Source of the DNA: Oceanospirillaceae bacterium UBA2001
GTDB taxonomy: Bacteria; Pseudomonadota; Gammaproteobacteria; Pseudomonadales; Balneatricaceae
Length of the DNA: 12,216 nt
Reading direction: 5' to 3'
NCBI GenBank assembly: GCA_002335115.1
Contig: DDCR01000096.1
Span: 1 to 12,216 of the forward strand
The notes below the pieces were generated by a model. The model ran no database searches, was not told where the DNA came from, and saw nothing but the letters and a program-made list of their open reading frames with translations. This document shows, piece after piece, positions 7,901 through 12,216 of the stretch. The translations under genes and the position numbers were made by a program. Position 1 is the first letter of the stretch; each line of letters begins with the position of its first letter.

Positions 7901-9080
7901 CAAGCTGGTCAAAGTTGGATGTGCCTGTTGCTATATTTGTGAGTAAAATATCACGAATTGATGTTCCACTTGCTGTGCTACTGACACTGCTGTCACTTCC
8001 GTTTAGAGCAGTTGCAGTGTTGTTTGCTAAAATTGCTAGGTTGGAGGTGCCTGTGCCCTGGCTAGATTGCACTGTGTTAAATTCGGATGTACCACTCCCT
8101 GTGGTATTCGAAAGATAGTCTAAATTGCTACTACCCGTTGCCGTACTTGACGTTGGGGTATCAAAATTTGAAGAGCCCTGGGCAGTCTCACTGCTGCTTA
8201 AATTTAAAATTGAAATTCCACTGCCATTACTTGAAGCTGGGGTTTGGAATAATGATGTGCCAACTGCAGAATTATTGACTGAATAATTGACTAAATCTGA
8301 GCCAGCAGCAGAAGTTATGGCCTCATAATTTTGATTGGATGAGCCAAATGCATCAGAGGAGTTAATGATTTTATAAGCTGATGAACCGCTAGCGCTAGAG
8401 GTGGTTTGGTAATTGAACTGTGAAGTTCCAACCCCATTAGATTGGTCCAAGTATATCGGCGTTGACGGACCCTGCATGGAGGAATAATTGGGAATATCAA
8501 ATTTTGACGATCCAACTCCGATTTCATATGGGCTCAGAATTTGTTGAGATGAACCGCTGGCATAAGCTCTGCCTTCTATGTTTTTATTTATACCAATACT
8601 GCCGATTTTTACATCCATAACTTCGTTGTTTGAAGCACCAACTCTCATAGATGCATTAAAAGACCCGTCTAACAAATGCACATTATTAAAATTTGTATTT
8701 TCTGATAACCGTCTCAATTCTCTCAGTAGGTTGTCGATCTCTTCTTGGGCGTTTTTTCTATCAGAAAATGTATAAACGTTATTATTTGACTGTATGGCTA
8801 GTTCACGCATGCGTTGCAAAACATTCTGGCTAGTTTCCATCCCTCCAAGCGCGTTTTGAATTAAGGAAACACTATTTGCAGCGTTATTCATTGCGGCTCT
8901 GATTGAGGCTAACTGAGCTGCCATCCTGTTCGCCACTGTATAGCCAGCGGCGTCATCGGCTGCTGTATTTACCCTGAGACCAGATGACAGACGTTTGCTG
9001 ATTCTATCTAAATTAGTCGTATTGTATGTAGATGCCAAAAACGCTTTTATAGCTGCGTTATTTGTGTTTATAGATGTCAT
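1596..9080 (-). CDS. Giant multi-domain flagellin (2494 residues)
   Basis: This is a filament subunit with conserved flagellin ends and an enormous outer insertion. Residues 1-165 are the N-terminal D0/D1 region: start MTSINTNNAAIKAFLAS, then ISKRLSSGLRVNTAADDAAG, LQRMRELAIQ and NFNNVHLLDGS. Residues 176-413 are seventeen 14-residue repeats. Residues ~425-635 resemble a jelly-roll domain. Residues 649-2388 are eighteen cadherin-like repeats of about 97 residues. Residues 2389-2494 are the C-terminal D1/D0 region, with LLDRAIARVTVEQSNLGALQ, ETSKGRIIDANFALESSKLA and final NVLMLVR. Flagellins usually have about 270-500 residues; this one would weigh roughly 260 kDa. I find no cysteine, and tryptophan occurs only in the jelly-roll segment. 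The frame is intact for 2495 codons, so it is not a pseudogene. The start is fixed by homology of the N-terminus and by GGAGG 4 bases upstream. Flagellin family membership is very sure. Whether it forms whole filaments, a minor segment or a surface coat is unknown. Confidence 0.95.
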   Translation of the reverse strand: MTSINTNNAAIKAFLASTYNTTNLDRISKRLSSGLRVNTAADDAAGYTVANRMAAQLASIRAAMNNAANSVSLIQNALGGMETSQNVLQRMRELAIQSNNNVYTFSDRKNAQEEIDNLLRELRRLSENTNFNNVHLLDGSFNASMRVGASNNEVMDVKIGSIGINKNIEGRAYASGSSQQILSPYEIGVGSSKFDIPNYSSMQGPSTPIYLDQSNGVGTSQFNYQTTSSASGSSAYKIINSSDAFGSSNQNYEAITSAAGSDLVNYSVNNSAVGTSLFQTPASSNGSGISILNLSSSETAQGSSNFDTPTSSTATGSSNLDYLSNTTGSGTSEFNTVQSSQGTGTSNLAILANNTATALNGSDSSVSSTASGTSIRDILLTNIATGTSNFDQLALSEGTGTSSPAGILSSADATVSSGGASTLVDITFENHDFSQGVGSSSAGISGAVVNIPGWEVHLKQVTLDPQSSSVNKTIGGFSTPTDTSQPTNSPGDGAVVQPWNGNPVRFNYTIANNSVTLGTNDIKTTAYGQVHGPYIISADPLSLRAGDSISFDWQAIGSGDAADVYAYLLDVNDGSTVELLNYTHNTVGATPTFNVNQQLSEDGNFKFVFISGSYDKTGGQQLGSNLTISNIAINQLDPSQSQMTAAETTLQAYEANNVTISRQRLGELDRIFGEDPGTGVFSIRQVGGDHNKFTIDNQGNISSTQTLLRQTQESYEFEVLYQNSTGGSHIEKITLNLLNSARASSNISAQEGNQVKIQRSALTLLDSFSQDDNFRGNFRIIPSGNDYNKFQISANGDITSIGSLEFNNQNYYQFEVAYTSSSGQQLTNEISLHITDTLSATTYLTAEETESLTINAATLSSINHYASLSSGGSYSIGGSDADKFDIDLSGNVTSNTELLLAEKANYSFNVYYDVGGSRFTEKVTLNLTEALQASTSLYVNESNQAIINREALKKLNSYAAADNYLGQYRLGSNINDPSDYSEFSIASDGTITSNAAVTFAIENRYDFDVIYTDSNGIEFQDSVVLNINDPTLPKVSLTAEETSALLISAANFANSAQFSSTYPNGSFQLSGTDAAKFAIDTNGNVTSNQSLALSNNGIYNPGEEYNFDIIYTSGQNTQTESVQLLITEALQATSTLTANEANSITLEAEQMSKINAFARRDRFNGVFAISATGVDYNLFSVDQNGTITSNGPLDFTTKPTYSFDLNYTSSDNTVFTETVNLNLLDTLTSNAEITSEETLSLNIPASTFSSTATYAGLNTGGTYSITGTDANYFSVDGNGAVTSTQSLLQINKSSFDFNLVYSASGGRQHTEYVNVAITEALQGTSDMIADESGQVKIFIDSLVNLSGFASRDGSQGSYAISQIGPDYSKFYINSDGNIMSVGALDFSSQATYSFDLIYTASDGRRYTETVNLSLNDTLNSTANLTAVESQSLNISAATLASTSTYAGLNSGGSYSLTGNDASKFSIDSSGNITSTQTLLTSEKSQYQFNVIYNAGIGKQHIENVTLDLIETLSGSSTITAVESNQINIANSVTEKIHRFAERDGFSGSFRINNSGNDYDKFTVLSDGTIRSNGSLDYSTQQSYSFDLIYTASDNRQFVETITLNLADTLLSIAQLQAEEAQLITIAAATLTSTATYAANNMGGTYRLTGADAAKFQIDANGNITSTQTLRSSVQNSYNFNVVYDVSGGQTHTETINFSLTEALQSQANLSAEEADQVVISANSLQAIQNFATQDSFGGNFRISNSGVDHSLFTINQFGDITSLVPLRFTTKSSYNFDVIYDAADGRQFVSAVTLNLAESLSASSSLQSEETENLTISSSTLQSTAAYANRNPGGNYSITGLDGASFNIDANGNVTSKKGLYLDTQENYQFTVKYLAPSGSVHNELISLGLDRAKQGVSSLSAIEAKRVTLPASSMSIIHSIAAADKFEGQFKISPTGSDYNLFAISTDGSISSKGSLDYSIQDSYSFDVIYTSKNGAKFTDTVNLSVNDTLTSAATLNVEESDQVDLLANLFTSTQSFAGLDGFGGTFHITGKDAKNFNIDTSGNVSSIVPLREATHKTQKFDIVYTASDNRQHIESVTLTIDRFLQASSTLEANEGRTVSVNAQSLSHLDDFASDDSYEGTFQLGTRGSDHNLFSISKNGVLRSKSGLDYDHQNQFSFDIIYNSTDGAEFTNTVDLSIKDTLTGTSSISVEESTQVAIDHLNFTSLIAYAAKDGNAGTFSIDPKSQHGNLFTVSSDGSLLANTELSLAKTPILNLAVKYNAVSIPDFTENITINLTPTTYDTTRSTLSVAEASEVIIVPNLNPYLKAYAEADQYAGEFQLSNLPGSNNSDFYQFSIDETGKITSNGPVDFENGKLEYAFRVIYRHSTSGNSFTDYLYLTVNDDLRDNNNLALEDLDLSSGDNAVEAVTLLDRAIARVTVEQSNLGALQNRLTYKIDSLSTNELVTETSKGRIIDANFALESSKLAQSRILESATTAMLSHANLASLNVLMLVR
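1917..7136 (-). repeat. Eighteen cadherin-like repeats in nine A-B pairs (giant flagellin)
   Basis: Residues 649-2388 split into eighteen units with no spacer. Each carries an acidic-rich start (AEETESLTI or ANEANSITL type), a Phe/Tyr-Gly core, a DGNITS turn, Y-x-F-(N/D)-V-x-Y and a closing strand. Odd units (A, about 94 residues) typically have GGSYSITGTDAxKF, a TQSLL turn, GGxxHTExV and an end like TEALQAS. Even units (B, about 97 residues) typically have GxFxISxxGxDYxxF, a GxLDF turn, SDGRxFTETV and an end like NDTLTS. Unit 1 is a hybrid, unit 5 carries an insertion (around NNGIYNPGEEY), and units 17-18 are the most diverged. The pattern is cadherin-like, but I do not see classical calcium-binding motifs. 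Confidence 0.9.
7176..7808 (-). other. Jelly-roll / lectin-like domain in the giant flagellin
   Basis: Residues ~425-635 break the repeat pattern. They run from VDITFENHDFSQG through VVNIPGWEVHLKQVTLD, GPYIISADPLSLRAGDSISF and DAADVYAYLLDVNDGSTVEL to NFKFVFISGSYDKTGGQQLG and SNLTISNIAI. From memory, the series AGD-x-x-SFDW, DVYxYLLDVxDG, FVFxSGxxDxTGG and a closing I-x-N-I-x-I recurs as a beta-sandwich module in large bacterial surface adhesins. The three tryptophans of the whole protein are all here, which would suit a carbohydrate-facing surface. The fold assignment is by pattern only, and ligand binding is a guess. Confidence 0.6.
7842..8555 (-). repeat. Seventeen tandem 14-residue (42-bp) G-[ST]-S repeats
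   Basis: Residues 176-413 divide without any gap into seventeen 14-residue units, such as GSSNFDTPTSSTAT, GSSNLDYLSNTTGS, GTSEFNTVQSSQGT, GTSNLAILANNTAT and GTSNFDQLALSEGT. The consensus is G-[ST]-S-x-[FL]-x-x-x-x-S-[ST]-x-[AG]-x. Only unit 14 (ALNGSDSSVSSTAS) lacks the leading glycine. A further degenerate unit (TVSSGGASTLVDIT) may follow. The sequence varies while the length never does, which points to a structural period such as one turn of a beta-solenoid. The family is not one I recognise. Confidence 0.9.
8586..9080 (-). other. N-terminal flagellin D0/D1 region of the giant flagellin
   Basis: Residues 1-165 carry the conserved N-terminal flagellin helices: NTNNAAIKAF near the start, RISKRLSSGLRVNTAADDAAG around 26-46, SLIQNALGGMETSQNVLQRM around 72-91, RELAIQS, and SENTNFNNVHLLDGSFNASM around 126-145. 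The segment LQRMRELAIQ falls at residues 88-97, matching the position and sequence of the conserved D1 helix. It ends with MDVKIGSIGINKN just before the 14-residue repeats. Confidence 0.94.
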
Positions 9081-9084
9081 ATCG

Positions 9085-9089
9085 CCTCC
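9085..9089 (-). promoter_or_regulatory. Ribosome binding site of the giant flagellin gene
   Basis: GGAGG lies 4 bases (CGAT) before the ATG at 9080. The core match is perfect, with rather short spacing. It supports the chosen start together with the conserved flagellin N-terminus. Confidence 0.75.
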
Positions 9090-9139
9090 GATGATAGAAA
9101 CGACTTAAATTCGAGCTTATTTACTGAAAACATAAAGTT

Positions 9140-9156
9140 TTGGCACGATTCTTGCC
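9140..9156 (+). promoter_or_regulatory. Strong sigma-54 promoter match facing the 162-residue gene
   Basis: TTGGCACGATTCTTGCC matches the sigma-54 consensus YTGGCACG-N4-TTGCW at every position but the last, with the required 10 bases between GG (9142-9143) and GC (9154-9155). Transcription would start near 9167 and leave a leader of about 115 bases before the ATG at 9282. A sigma-54 element in a flagellar locus fits the usual control of late flagellar genes in many proteobacteria. Confidence 0.65.
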
Positions 9157-9158
9157 GA
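9142..9158 (-). promoter_or_regulatory. Candidate sigma-54 promoter of the giant flagellin gene
   Basis: Read on the - strand the site is TCGGCAAGAATCGTGCC. It has GGCA at -24, exactly 10 bases between the GG and GC pairs, and TGC at -12, but departs from consensus at the first T of both TGGCAC and TTGCA. The C of the -12 GC is 63 bases from the ATG, almost the same as for fliD (60). It overlaps a stronger sigma-54 match on the other strand, so this direction is the less certain by sequence and the more sensible by context. Confidence 0.5.
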
Positions 9159-9281
9159 AAATATTTTGAAAGCATTTTTTGTCTGTTTAGGCAGCTTCTG
9201 ATTGCCATCATGGGTGTTTACACGACTGCTCTTTTCGTGCAATAAACCAATAAATATTAGGACGTTGTTCGAGTAAATTTT

Positions 9282-9770
9282 ATGAGTTATGTTCCCGGAT
9301 GGATCTTTGAAGCTGCAGTGACTAACGCTTGCCGAGAATTTTTGGCAGCCGACTTGCCTATGAATGCGATTTGTAAAAAATACGCTCAAGGGCTTTCTGA
9401 GCGATACTCGGAAATTCGTTTAGAAGAGTTTTCAATTGGCATTGAGAGTTTAACACGGTTCCTTGCTGAAGTGGATGCCGGAGAGGCGGCTGTTGACTTT
9501 TTGAATGGTTTTGTTTTCTATCGGATTCATTATGAAACAAAGAGCAAGCCCCGCAAATTAAAGCCCCTTTTTGGTTCTGTTGAAGATCCAGTTAAAACAT
9601 TGGAATATTCAACCGAAGAAACATTGAAAAAATTTAAAGCTTATGTTTTTGGATTACGCTCGAATGCCGTGCCGTTAGCGCCTGCTGGATGGCGACTTGA
9701 TGATGAGCATGACCTTGTTTTTCTCAATGAATTAGCTGGCAGATCAGTGGATTTCTTGGACGGGTTCTAG
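9282..9770 (+). CDS. Hypothetical protein, 162 residues, between flagellin and fliD
   Basis: I do not recognise this protein. It has no signal peptide or membrane segment, two cysteines (residues 17 and 31) and a mostly helical look in the first 100 residues, with segments such as IFEAAVTNACREFLAADLP, RFLAEVDAGEAAVDFLNGF and a basic KSKPRKLKP stretch. The C-terminal third has PAGWRLDDEHDLVFL. It is therefore probably cytoplasmic. The ATG at 9282 is the first start after an in-frame TAG at 9258; no good ribosome site precedes it. It faces away from the giant flagellin and its stop is 2 bases from the fliD stop. The sigma-54 match upstream and the flagellar neighbours suggest a flagellar accessory role, for example a chaperone or regulator for filament proteins. 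That is context only, and no FliS, FlaF or FlbT signature is visible. Confidence 0.75.
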   Translation: MSYVPGWIFEAAVTNACREFLAADLPMNAICKKYAQGLSERYSEIRLEEFSIGIESLTRFLAEVDAGEAAVDFLNGFVFYRIHYETKSKPRKLKPLFGSVEDPVKTLEYSTEETLKKFKAYVFGLRSNAVPLAPAGWRLDDEHDLVFLNELAGRSVDFLDGF

Positions 9771-9772
9771 CT

Positions 9773-11395
9773 TTATTTCAAGCTTGCTCTCCAAGACTCC
9801 ATCAAATTATCTAGGAGCTTCCCAGTCTCTTTAAATGCAGCCACTGATGTCTCCATTGCTGAGAATTGTTGAACGTAAAGCTCTCGTTGTTTTTCCATTT
9901 TTGTATTCAAAGCCTCTAATTGTTTATTATATTTAGTGATATCTTCAGTATATCTGCTAACTTTTCGATCTAGGTCGCTGTCTGTTTTGAGAATTGAGGT
10001 TGTGAAGTCTTGCAGTGTCTCAAATAAGCTTTTGCCTACATAGATACTCACATTTGCTGTTGTAGCGTCTGTGTTAATATGCAAGCCGCGTGCGCCACCA
10101 CTCGTAATTTTGTACGTTCCATTTTCTAAGGACATGGGTACGCCATCGAGGGTGGCAGACCCGTCTTGGTTTTTAACAAAGTTATAAATTCCGGGGGTCC
10201 AGAGATTACCAGTCATCTCTGCCTTTACAGATGTGCTGCTGGTGTTGACCTGACTGTTTGCTAGGGCAGCAAAACCGCCTGGGTTTGCAGCAAAATAGGC
10301 CTTAAATTTTGTCTCATCTACGCTTAAAGTTCCGTCTCGATTTGTCATCACACCAAAACTTGATAAAAAGACATCTGCGTCAGCAAATCCTGTTATTGGT
10401 GTGGTTGTTATCATGCGTAACTGGTTTCGGAATGAACGAACAAGAGTATCGCCTGCGAGTGGCCCATTTGTATCATCTGCAACCCCAGTTTTGTTCATCT
10501 CTGCAAGTGTTGTTGTGATGGTATTCATTTCGTCAACAAAAAGTTGGATCGCTTCTAAGGTCATTTCTTCATTATAACTAGCTGAAATGGTCTCATAACT
10601 GTTGCTAGCTAGCTTTAATTCGAGAGAGATGCCTTCAATTAGGTCGTCGACAGTGTTTGTAGGACGCGTCACCGTGATGCCATCAAAGCTTATAATTGCA
10701 TCTGCACCTGAGATAGCCTCCTTTGCCAGATCATTTGCAACTGTCTCAGGATCAAAGTTAAGGTTTGAATATGACGCAGGGCTGATAGGTGTTGCCTGCA
10801 AACGCATCTGGTTTTGAGAGCCCAGCGCAGCGCGAATTGTTAGAGCATAGTTATTATCATTTGTTCTCACAATCGCGGCCGTCAAGCCCAGGTCAAGTTC
10901 GTTTATGTCGTCACGCAAGTCCGCAATCGTTGTTGATCCATCCAAACTTATAGTTTGTTGTTGGGTCAGCGCTGAGAATGTTCCGTCATTTTCCCAAGAT
11001 CCTAGATCTATTGCGATAGAGCTGGCATCAACTGTCGCAGTTTCTGACGCAAATCCAGTGAATGCAATTGTATGCGGTGTTGCAAGCTGTTGAACGCTCA
11101 TGGTGTGGTTGCCCTGTGCAACCTTTGACTTGTCCTTAACATTTGCGACTATGCTGGTGCCGGACGATTGAACCACTAGCCCGGTAAATGAAGACAAGAG
11201 TCCTAAATTTTCACTGAATTCACCAAAATTCTGCTTTAATTCTGCAAACGTGGATATTGATACCGTTTTTTCATCGACTTTACTTGTGATGGAAGCCTCT
11301 TGTGGCGCTTGTTCAGCATCAACCAGCGCGTCCACAATTTGTGTCACGTTTAGTCCACTGCCAACATTAAGTGCGCTGAGGTAATCAACAGCCAT
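9773..11395 (-). CDS. fliD: Flagellar filament capping protein FliD (hook-associated protein 2)
   Basis: FliD forms the cap at the filament tip, under which exported flagellin folds and assembles. The N-terminal FliD domain is clear (about residues 5-105): SALNVGSGLNVTQIVDALVD, then a coiled-coil stretch with FAELKQNFGEFSENLGLLSS. The C-terminal FliD domain begins near residue 225, with ISGADAIISFDGITVTRP, GISLELKLAS, FVDEMNTITTTLAEMN, GPLAGDTLVRSFRNQLR and a typical SSFGVMTNRDGTLSVDETKF. Residues ~455-535 are the closing coiled coil (KYNKQLEALNTKMEKQRELY). The length of 540 residues is normal, and no cysteine is seen. The start is supported by AAGGGG 7 bases upstream and a complete N-terminal domain. 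It has its own sigma-54-like promoter. Its cap must work with the giant flagellin if that is assembled by the usual route, yet FliD itself is not enlarged. Confidence 0.96.
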   Translation of the reverse strand: MAVDYLSALNVGSGLNVTQIVDALVDAEQAPQEASITSKVDEKTVSISTFAELKQNFGEFSENLGLLSSFTGLVVQSSGTSIVANVKDKSKVAQGNHTMSVQQLATPHTIAFTGFASETATVDASSIAIDLGSWENDGTFSALTQQQTISLDGSTTIADLRDDINELDLGLTAAIVRTNDNNYALTIRAALGSQNQMRLQATPISPASYSNLNFDPETVANDLAKEAISGADAIISFDGITVTRPTNTVDDLIEGISLELKLASNSYETISASYNEEMTLEAIQLFVDEMNTITTTLAEMNKTGVADDTNGPLAGDTLVRSFRNQLRMITTTPITGFADADVFLSSFGVMTNRDGTLSVDETKFKAYFAANPGGFAALANSQVNTSSTSVKAEMTGNLWTPGIYNFVKNQDGSATLDGVPMSLENGTYKITSGGARGLHINTDATTANVSIYVGKSLFETLQDFTTSILKTDSDLDRKVSRYTEDITKYNKQLEALNTKMEKQRELYVQQFSAMETSVAAFKETGKLLDNLMESWRASLK

Positions 11396-11402
11396 AGCTT
11401 CG

Positions 11403-11408
11403 CCCCTT
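11403..11408 (-). promoter_or_regulatory. Ribosome binding site of fliD
   Basis: AAGGGG lies 7 bases before the fliD ATG at 11395. The match to the Shine-Dalgarno core is fair and the spacing is ideal, which supports this start. Confidence 0.6.
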
Positions 11409-11453
11409 GGTCGATGGCTTTAAAGGTATTAACGTCATGGATCTGCAATTTTT

Positions 11454-11470
11454 ATGCCTATCTGACAAAA
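11454..11470 (-). promoter_or_regulatory. Candidate sigma-54 promoter of fliD
   Basis: On the - strand the site reads TAGGCATAAAAATTGCA. It has GGCA at -24, a perfect TTGCA at -12 and exactly 10 bases between GG and GC. Transcription would begin near 11443, giving a leader of about 48 bases. The -24 half departs from TGGCAC at two positions. Confidence 0.6.
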
Positions 11471-11596
11471 ATTATGTAACAATTACAGAATTATTGGCAT
11501 GAAATTGCTAGTTCATTTCTAGGAAGTGAAAAAATGAGAGTGAAGGGATCGACTTAACACTTTATTAATTGGTCAGTTTTTGGGATCTTTAATGTC

Positions 11597-12216
11597 ATGC
11601 AGCTATCATCGCTACGACACAAGTCTTTACTTGACGCCTTGAAATATATGTTGGTCATTCTGGCCATTGGCGGTGGCATCGGGCTGTTAGTTTCGCTTGT
11701 TGCCAGCTTTTTTGTCAGGGGAGTTCAGTGGCTTGTGCAAAGCCGAAGTGGTACAATAGACTCACTTTTGCTTTTGCCTGGGACTAAATTGTCACTTATG
11801 CCAATGCTTTGGCTAATAGTGGCAGCGTTACTATTGGTGATTGTCCGGAGGTTCTTTCGAATTGATCGCTGGCATGGGCCAGCTGACAGCATTTATGCGG
11901 CGCATCGAACCGACAATGAACTTGATTTGCGCGCAGGCATTGGCTCAACCTTGGCTGCATTTATTTCGCTGGGCGGCGGCGCGCCGGTTGGACAATATGG
12001 CCCTCTTGTTCATTTTGGTGCTGCAATAGGTAGCTATCTCTCAGAATTATTTGGCAGCCGCCGTATAACTGCGGATGTTTTTATTGGTTGTGGGGTAGCT
12101 GCGGCAATTGCGGCTGGATTTCATGCGCCGATTGCCGGGGTTGTTTTCGCGCATGAGGCGGTTTTGCGTCACTTCTCATTTCGAGCGATAACGCCAATTG
12201 CGATTGCCAGCATCAC
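11597..12216 (+). CDS. ClC-family chloride channel/transporter, 5' part
   Basis: This is the N-terminal 206 residues of an inner-membrane ClC-type anion channel or exchanger; the right edge cuts it. Hydrophobic helices are visible at about residues 17-40, 66-84, 113-126 and 160-175. The filter motif is GGGAPVGQYGPLVHFGAAIG (residues 126-145), and AAGFHAPIAGVVFAHEAVLR (172-191) matches the FNAPLAGILFIIEEM segment of the E. coli protein ClcA. Two key glutamates of coupled Cl-/H+ exchangers appear replaced: the gating Glu of GREGP by Tyr134, and the proton Glu (second of IIEEM) by Ala188. It is therefore more likely a channel-like or unconventional ClC. The ATG at 11597 is the first start after an in-frame TAA at 11555; its ribosome site is weak. 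It diverges from fliD and has no evident link to motility. Confidence 0.9.
   Translation, partial: MQLSSLRHKSLLDALKYMLVILAIGGGIGLLVSLVASFFVRGVQWLVQSRSGTIDSLLLLPGTKLSLMPMLWLIVAALLLVIVRRFFRIDRWHGPADSIYAAHRTDNELDLRAGIGSTLAAFISLGGGAPVGQYGPLVHFGAAIGSYLSELFGSRRITADVFIGCGVAAAIAAGFHAPIAGVVFAHEAVLRHFSFRAITPIAIASI

Noticed and set aside
7842-8555. CRISPR-like array from the regular 42-base spacing
   Set aside because: The period is a codon-level protein repeat with no conserved DNA repeat and no spacers; it is in frame throughout the giant flagellin.
1917-8775. Several 60-87 codon open frames within the giant flagellin, on both strands
   Set aside because: They overlap a confirmed long gene in other frames, often recur by repeat structure, and resemble no known protein.
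9133-9161. FliA (sigma-28) type promoter, TAAAGTTT followed by GCCGAAAA
   Set aside because: Both half-sites look good but are 13 bases apart instead of about 11, and the same bases form a better sigma-54 match.
9117-9389. A 90-codon - strand frame upstream of the giant flagellin
   Set aside because: It covers the promoter region and the antisense of the 162-residue gene, has no ribosome site, and its composition does not look like a protein. It is not a 5' extension of the flagellin.
9358-9540. A 60-codon - strand frame opposite the 162-residue gene
   Set aside because: It is antisense to a better-supported frame and rich in His, Gln and Ser in a way typical of shadow translation.
11494-11509. 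Sigma-54-like TTGGCATGAAATTGCT on the + strand before the ClC gene
   Set aside because: There are only 9 bases between GG and GC, and sigma-54 promoters need 10; the downstream gene is also not flagellar.
11592-11594. ATG just before the ClC start
   Set aside because: It is in another frame and reaches a stop after 16 codons; the ClC frame starts at 11597.
11841-12029. A 62-codon + strand frame inside the ClC gene
   Set aside because: It overlaps a clear ClC reading frame with conserved motifs and is a shadow.

Overview
The window is a flagellar filament locus followed by the start of an unrelated transport gene. It probably comes from a Gram-negative marine proteobacterium, perhaps an alphaproteobacterium. 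That assignment rests on moderately AT-rich DNA, sigma-54 (RpoN) style promoters in front of flagellar genes, proteobacterial flagellin and FliD sequences, and a ClC protein with a GQYGP filter motif. It is inference, and no RNA gene or ribosomal marker is present to fix it.

Layout from left to right: (1) the 3' part of a flagellin gene on the + strand, running in from the left edge and ending at 1435, followed by a strong intrinsic terminator. (2) A giant flagellin gene on the - strand (1596-9080, 2494 residues), tail-to-tail with the first. It keeps flagellin ends (about 165 N-terminal and about 106 C-terminal residues). Between them lie seventeen exact 14-residue repeats, one jelly-roll-like domain and eighteen cadherin-like repeats arranged as nine alternating A-B pairs. 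(3) A 200-base intergenic region with a near-palindromic sigma-54 element that can be read in both directions. (4) A 162-residue protein of unknown function on the + strand. (5) fliD, the filament cap gene, on the - strand, with its stop 2 bases from the stop of the unknown gene and its own sigma-54-like promoter upstream. (6) The first 206 codons of a ClC-family chloride channel/transporter on the + strand, cut by the right edge.

Regions 1, 2 and 5 encode secreted axial proteins of the flagellum: two filament subunits and the cap. All three appear free of cysteine. The two flagellins share a homologous cadherin-like module, with one copy in the left gene and eighteen in the giant gene, so the giant gene looks like an expansion of surface-exposed outer domains on a conserved filament core. 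fliD and the giant flagellin have sigma-54-like elements at nearly the same distance from their start codons, which suggests co-regulation as late flagellar genes. The 162-residue protein is embedded in this locus but not recognised. The ClC gene probably belongs to a separate unit.
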